Part shown: positions 58,739 to 64,000 of the stretch, one piece after another
How the letters are laid out: each line of letters starts with the position of its first letter
How positions within the stretch are numbered: the stretch's first letter is position 1
Source: Blepharisma stoltei
Taxonomy: Eukaryota; Ciliophora; Heterotrichea; Heterotrichida; Blepharismidae
NCBI GenBank assembly: GCA_914767885.1
Contig: CAJZBQ010000014.1
Span: 62,001-126,000, forward strand
DNA length: 64,000 bases
Direction of reading: 5' to 3'
Program-made: the position numbers and the translations under genes
The notes under the pieces: generated by a model
What the model saw: only the letters and a program-made list of their open reading frames with translations
Told to the model about the DNA's origin: nothing
Databases searched by the model: none

Positions 58739-59769
58739 TTATATGCTTTTACAGCTTTTTCTTTGGCTGTAATGGGCTTTTATGCCTCTGCTATAAATTC
58801 GTTCATAGCCAATGGGTTGGACTCTGCGAAATATTCATTTGAATATTTATAAATATTGGAATTTTTTATTACTTTGCTCCTGAAGAAAATGCTTTTGATG
58901 AAATTAGAAAATCTTATATGGATATTGCTTTAACCTTCGAACAGCCTACATTTATAGGAAATTTAAATGAAAATAATTGGAAATTTTCCTTAGAATCTTT
59001 GAATTTTAACAATCTAATAACCATCATATTATTCCTATTAGTCTTCATCAGGCAATCAATTGATCCAAGTCAAAAAATACTCATCTCACATTTTCTTATA
59101 TTTTTAGACACAAGCTTCGCGAATTATTACATAGACAGCAATACCTGGGAAATTAATTTATCAAAAATTATTTTCTCAATTTTTATGATGGTCTTCACAT
59201 ATATTTATTTTCTCACAAATAATGGTATAAGTGTCAAAAATAATGAAAATAAAATTATTATCTGTTTCATTCTCAATACAGCTTGGCTCATTTTTACGGT
59301 ATTTACTCATTCTTATCGATTTTTAAGTACTGAAGCATATGAATGACTTATACCTGCAGCAAAGAAGATTTTGGAAGAAATCATGATGAACTTTGTTTCT
59401 TTGCCTTTTCTACTTTGTTTTGCATGTATTACAAAATCAATACTTGATGCATTAGAAATGAATTCATATATACCGGTACCTAAAGTATTTTGGCCAAAAA
59501 AATTTTTACGTATATTGATGGACGATATAGGAAGAATTCTTGGACTAGTTTTTGTTTGTTTCCTTATGCTTGGCATTCACTGAGGTCTAGAAATAATTTA
59601 TTTTTGTCCAAAAATCCTTACTGAAGGGTTTATAATGATATTTTCTGAGATTTTATCGTATTTTTTGTATAATAGAAATAGGCCCATTTCGGGGGAATTA
59701 GACAATAATTTAGTAGCATTTTATTTGGAAATTAGTGCATTTAGATGGATTTTGTCTTTTGTATCTTAA
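58739..59769 (+). CDS. polytopic membrane protein, tandem duplicate B2
   Basis: 343 residues, ATG 58739 (MWYVICFYSFFFGCNG). Same TM layout as A2 (IIFSIFMMVFTYIYFL, CFILNTAWLIFTVFTHS, VCFLMLGIHWGLEIIYF) and the HFLIFLDTSFANYY motif, ending SAFRWILSFVS. Intact although the neighbouring B1 is broken. TGA Trp codons shared with A2 (EIFIWIFIN, YEWLIPA). Confidence 0.75.
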
Positions 59770-60310
59770 GATTATTTAAATATATGCATTTTCTATTATA
59801 AGTTCACTATTTAGTATTATATTATACTTGCGATACTTTATTTTGCCAGTAGGATAAGATACCTCAATTATGAAAATGGTTTATTAATTTCAAATATAAG
59901 AAAAATCATAGACTTATTGAATCTAAATAATATCTAACATATTTTTATTTTATTTAATTTAAAAATCAATTTTCCTGCTAATTTTAATATATACATTCTC
60001 CTTTTATACAGAGTCTTTTCATGAATTAATAAAGACTTGACTATATAAGTAATTTATCCAGTGAAATAGGGACATTTAATTCATATATAATTATCTGTCA
60101 TTTTTATAAGCATTTATTCCCCAGTTATTTTTTCCTCAACAAATTTCATTTAAAACTCCCTCAAAATTGCTATCTAAATCTGAGCATCTTCCAAACTTCA
60201 TTTTTTTATGTGAAACTCTCAATTTTCTGACAAAACTCAAAATAAAAAATCAAAAATTAAAGGATTTTTAATTGAATTTATACACATTATTTATTTATCG
60301 ATATGTCTAC
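59770..60310. other. 541-bp intergenic stretch
   Basis: AT-rich; the first roughly 150 bp continue the duplicated unit's 3' flank (compare 57290-57440). Nothing else seen. Confidence 0.5.
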
Positions 60311-61166
60311 TTAACTAACCTCAATGTTCATCTCTGTCTTTATCTTTTTCCTGGGGTTTCCTTCAGGATTCACCTTCCTTGCTTTAATCACCAAGTTATC
60401 AATAATTAGCGGTTTTATACTTGGCATTCCTACCGGATTTACAACAAGGAAAAAGCACCCATTGCGAAAATGTGACGTGACTTCTTTTATCACGATTTTA
60501 CTGAAAACTATTTGGCTTGAACTTTCCACCTCTACCGTCCCTCTCATGATTTTGTCCCCAGATGTATTAATTGTTAACACCTTTGGAGGGTTTTCTGACG
60601 TAAAAAGCATAATTTTGAATTGTACATGGTCTGCAAGTTGTACTTCATTTCCCTGCAAATCAACAATTTGAGCTGTGAGTGTGAAGGGAAAAGCAAAATT
60701 TCCTAATGCATTTTTTAATAATTTTTAAAAAAATAATAAAAAAATCCCGTGTGAAAGCTCTTTCTTTGAAAACAGGGCTTGGGATTTCACTTGTCAACTT
60801 AATAGAGTATTGAAACTCCGCAGTACTTCCACATAAAGTTGACAAAAGGCTTCGTGAAGATGTAGATTCTTCAGGTAATTCAACAAGGGGAAGACCAGTA
60901 TCTTTTGGTCCTAGTGATTCTAGCTTGGCAAGGACACAAGCCAGCTTTTTGTTAGTGACTTCGTTTTGTTCAGCCAGCATTCTGATTATGGTCGACTGTT
61001 GCTGAAGGATGTGGACCAGGCAATTTGGTGGCATCGAAGTTTTGGGCAGCCTCATTGGCTGAGGGCAAACAATTCCTTGTACAGGGGTAAACCCTTTGCA
61101 TGGAGCGTTTTCAGGGCAGCAGCAGGTTCCCTCACCTTCTTTGCATTCAACATTAAACTTGCACAT
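60311..61166 (-). CDS. Cys-rich N terminus plus beta-sandwich-like protein
   Basis: Two overlapping frames form one gene. N terminus MCKFNVECKEGEGTCCCPEN is Cys-rich and possibly metal-binding; then a coiled segment (LVHILQQQSTIIRMLAEQNE), then beta-rich EFQYSIKLTSEIPSPVFKER and FPFTLTAQIVDLQGNEVQLA ... IVIKEVTSHFRNGCFFLVVN, PSIKPLIIDNLVIKARK. The frame changes near 60715-60760 in an A/T run, by an unresolved short insert or homopolymer indel. The beta domain resembles the layout of calmodulin-binding CBP60-type or Ig-fold DNA-binding domains, but this is a weak impression. Unrecognised. Confidence 0.65.
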
Positions 61167-62293
61167 ATTTTATTATTACACTTGTGATGATCAACTTTTA
61201 CGAAAATGGTTGTTGATGGCTATAAATGAATAATTCGACAATAAAATTAGGAAGGAATTATAATTTGAATTAATTTAGTTGAATAAATAGTTCAGTAAAG
61301 GGTAAAGTTTAAGTTTATAAGAATAATTCATGACCGAATTTTAAAGTTTGTATAAAGAATTTGGAAACAAAAAGAAAAACTGAGATTTTAATCGGTTTCT
61401 GTTGTGATAAGAAAGCGGATAAATGTGGAAGTCTTGAGCTGCTGGTTAAATGGATTATTTAAGTGCCTAGAAAGTGAAGTAGTTATCATGATTTTAACAA
61501 CACCTTTTAAAATTTCTTATGAAAGTTGTAATAGTAATAAGCCATCAGAAAATACTTCTAGTAAACATATTGAATTGAAATTATTATTCAAAAATGGTCT
61601 TCGTTATAATCCAGTATTATCGCTGCGAAATAGAGTTTAGCTATTTATATTAGAAAAATTTCATCAACATTTATCAATAATTTTGGTAAATTTAAAATAA
61701 GCTTGAAAATAAGTATTAATTACTATGGAAAACATTTTATTTTTTAATAAGCCCGCTGTCAGTTATGCTTTAGCTTAAAATTGGCTAAATAAGCTATAAA
61801 GGAATTTTAATTATAATTATGCAATTTTTATATAGAATATTCTAGAAATGCGGCAAAAATTTTGCCTGAGCTTATCTCGGCTATAGAAATGGAGACATAA
61901 TGGTCCACTACCAGAATATTATTGAATAAAAACAAATTTGACTGAGTCTTAGCAAGTTCAAAGTCCGCCTTATATGCAAGATATATTACCTATGATTTTT
62001 TCTAAGAATTATTTGTTTATGAAAAGTATTTTATTTTATTGTTAATATTTTTCTAGTTCTTCACATAAGTAAAATATTTAACATACAACGTTTAATTTGT
62101 AAAGAAAAGTCACAAATAGAAAAAATATACTAAATTAGGCAAGTTAGATAAAAAATTATACAGTTTACAATAGAAAATTTATAAAATAATCATTTAATTG
62201 TACTTTAAAAATTTCTATTTACCTCTTAAAAATAAGCAAAAAATAAATAGCCATTTTTACATAAAATTAATCCTAAGTTAATCGTTTGCTTAT
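61167..62293. other. 1.13-kb intergenic stretch
   Basis: AT-rich. Apart from the doubtful ORF at 61404-61640, nothing recognised. Confidence 0.5.
61404..61640 (+). CDS. doubtful small ORF
   Basis: 78 residues (INVEVLSCWLNGLFKCLESE, KHIELKLLFKNGLRYNPVLS), less AT-biased in composition than random ORFs nearby. No family. Could be a small gene, an exon remnant or chance. Confidence 0.25.
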   Translation: MIRKRINVEVLSCWLNGLFKCLESEVVIMILTTPFKISYESCNSNKPSENTSSKHIELKLLFKNGLRYNPVLSLRNRV

Positions 62294-64000
62294 TTAAAGT
62301 TTTGGGTCTGGCATTGAGAGCCAAAAATGCTGCTGAGGCTTTTTCCCAGCATTTGGGTCAATGCACACATTAACCACTCTGACCCCTTTAGTCGCTGTAG
62401 CCTTCTTCATAACTTCTTCTAATTCTTTCAAATTTTTGGCTCTATATCCAATTCCTCCTAATGCTTCAGTCAATTTTTCATATTGAGTAGCTGGGTTTAA
62501 TGCATTTGGTCTAATTTCTTTAGGATCTTCAGGCAGACTGTCAACCCCAAATGCAATTCCATTATTGTTAATAATGACGATAAGCATATCAAGCTTAAAC
62601 CTAGTCGCTGTCTCTATCTCCATTGCGCTAAACCCAAATGACGAATCTCCTACAATAGCAAAAATTTCTTTATCTGGATTAATAGCTTTTGCGGCGATAC
62701 ATGCAGGAATTGCCACTCCCATAGTTCCAAAAGACCCTGCATCAAGCCTAGCTCTAGGAAGATAGCTTGGGACTACAGTTCTAGCAATATCCATTGTATT
62801 TGAGCCTTCTATGACTAAAATTGCATCTTTTCTAATAAATTCGTTAACTTTATTCAAAGAATTGTAATAAATTAAATTGGTTTCTCAATTTTCTTAAAAA
62901 TTTATATATATTTTTTTCTAAAAAAATCATAAAAATCCATATTTTTCATTAAATTCAGGAGCATTGGTAAAATCTTGTGAAAGCTGATTATTTTTCTTTA
63001 TAGAAGCATTAATTTTTGCCCACCATTCTTGGCTTGCAAATTTCCAATTTCCTAGCCCTGCGATAAGCTGAGGTATAGCTAATGATAAATCAGCATGAAT
63101 AGATACCGCATCTCTTACATTATTACTCAGCTGGTGAGGGTCAATATTAATTTGTATGAATTTTACATTTGGGTTAAAGCGAGGAGGGAGCCCAAAATGA
63201 AGAATCCAGTTAAGTCTAGCCCCAAGCAATAAAATTATATCAGCGTTTCCTAATACTGTAGAACGGGCTGGGGATACACAAAATTCAGAGGAATCTGGGA
63301 TAATTCCTTTCCCCATAGGTGTCGGCAAATAAGGAAGCCCTGTGTTTGATATCAATTCATTAACACTAGTCTCAGCTCTAGCATATGCGACCCCTTTTCC
63401 TACAATAACCAGTGGATTTTTTGCATTTTTTAGCAATAAAATAGCTTCCTTTATGCACTCAGGATTCCCCATAGGCCCTAAAAGTTTGTTAAAATAAGGC
63501 AAGTAAGCTGGCTCTTCAGGAATAGTCGCTCTTAAAATGTCAGCTGGCAAATCAATATAAACAGGCCCAGGCCGTCCACTCATACTGATTCTGAAGGCTC
63601 TTTCAATTACTCTTGGTATCATTTCTAGGCATGTGACCCTGATGCTCCATTTTACAAATTCTCTGGCAGCTTCAGCTTGATCGAATTCTTGAAATGCGTC
63701 ACGGCCAAGCTGGGCGACTTCAGAAGACCCTGAAATAAGGATCATTGGCCAAGAATTGTCTCGGGCATTTGCTAAACCACTAAGGGCATTTGTAAAGCCA
63801 GGACCGCTTACAGTTGCGCAGATTCCTGGTCTTTGAGTTAAATATCCTTCAATTCCTGCAGCATAGGCAGCACCTTGTTCGTTTCTAAAGGCGATCCATT
63901 GAATGCCTTCTTGATGAAATGTCATAGCCATCTCAATGATGGGGAAGCCCATAATCCCATAGCATTTTTTCACTCCTTGAGACTGGAGAGCTTTAGCAAC
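62294..64000 (-). CDS. HACL1: 2-hydroxyacyl-CoA lyase / oxalyl-CoA decarboxylase (5' end beyond window)
   Basis: ThDP-dependent enzyme that cleaves 2-hydroxyacyl-CoA to formyl-CoA and an aldehyde (peroxisomal alpha-oxidation in animals). Seen: VAKALQSQGVKKCYGIMGFP, catalytic-Glu strand WIAFRNEQGAAYAAGI, GPGFTNALSGLANARDNSWP, RPGPVYIDLPADI, NPLVIVGKGVAYARAE, ADIILLLGARLNWILHFGLP and the ThDP/Mg motif IVGDSSFGFSAMEIETATRF ... IINNNGIAFG. TGA Trp in WETNLIYYNSL. An AT-rich interruption at about 62880-62930, just after EFNEKYGF, is an insert or intron whose exact ends could not be fixed. No clear peroxisomal PTS1 at the C terminus (ends PDPKL, near the SKL-type but not matching). The 5' end lies past 64000. 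Confidence 0.93.

Overview
The window looks like germline (micronuclear-type) DNA of a heterotrich ciliate, most likely Blepharisma. Two signs support this. First, TGA is read as Trp inside conserved domains (glycogen debranching enzyme, TPR motifs, kinase, DHHC protein, MYND finger), while TAA and TAG end genes. Second, exons are joined by 15-nt GTA...AG introns (for example 4349-4363, 23898-23912, 25638-25652, 25852-25866). Genes are densely packed, often under 100 bp apart, in AT-rich DNA. Species and germline status are inferences from these features.

Coding exons are repeatedly broken by inserts whose removal restores the reading frame and protein homology. Five classes are visible: (i) short TA-bounded inserts of about 70-110 bp; (ii) TA-bounded inserts of 159-173 bp with long inverted repeats; (iii) a MITE family of about 395 bp with TIR CTCCGTGAGCGAAC (probably the abundant Blepharisma MITE, BogoMITE-type), plus a second MITE of the same architecture and a 1.3-kb element; (iv) GC-richer, retroposon-like (SINE-like) inserts of 340-820 bp with 11-18-bp target duplications and AT-rich tails; (v) one transposon-like insert with a 9-bp duplication and about 40-bp TIRs in a kinase gene. 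Several inserts are nested in others.

Layout. 1-5.4 kb: glycogen debranching enzyme (3' end off the window) and a small two-TM protein. 5.5-14.5 kb: a giant pseudokinase-TPR gene with nine inserts. 14.6-17.1 kb: Nudix hydrolase and AAA-ATPase-like protein. 17.1-19.25 kb: gene-poor, repeat-derived. 19.25-26.9 kb: kinesin, dolichol-phosphate mannosyltransferase, ankyrin-DHHC palmitoyltransferase, RING-H2 membrane protein, ankyrin protein. 27.1-36.0 kb: a small gene, a giant helical protein (about 1,780 aa after removing inserts) and a coiled-coil protein. 36.7-39.1 kb: two tandem secreted lectin-like proteins. 39.2-47.5 kb: TPR-IQ protein, J-domain membrane protein, EF-hand protein, NF-YC, two small proteins, ribosomal protein uS11. 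48.3-54.4 kb: an unknown protein, a MYND-finger/PDK1-like kinase fusion, a putative acylated peptide and a polytopic membrane protein. 55.3-59.8 kb: a two-gene tandem duplication in which one gene copy has decayed. 60.3-64 kb: an unknown Cys-rich protein and 2-hydroxyacyl-CoA lyase (5' end off the window).

The genes do not form an operon or pathway. What unifies the window is the density of inserts that must be precisely removed before the genes can be expressed, including classes without TA boundaries.
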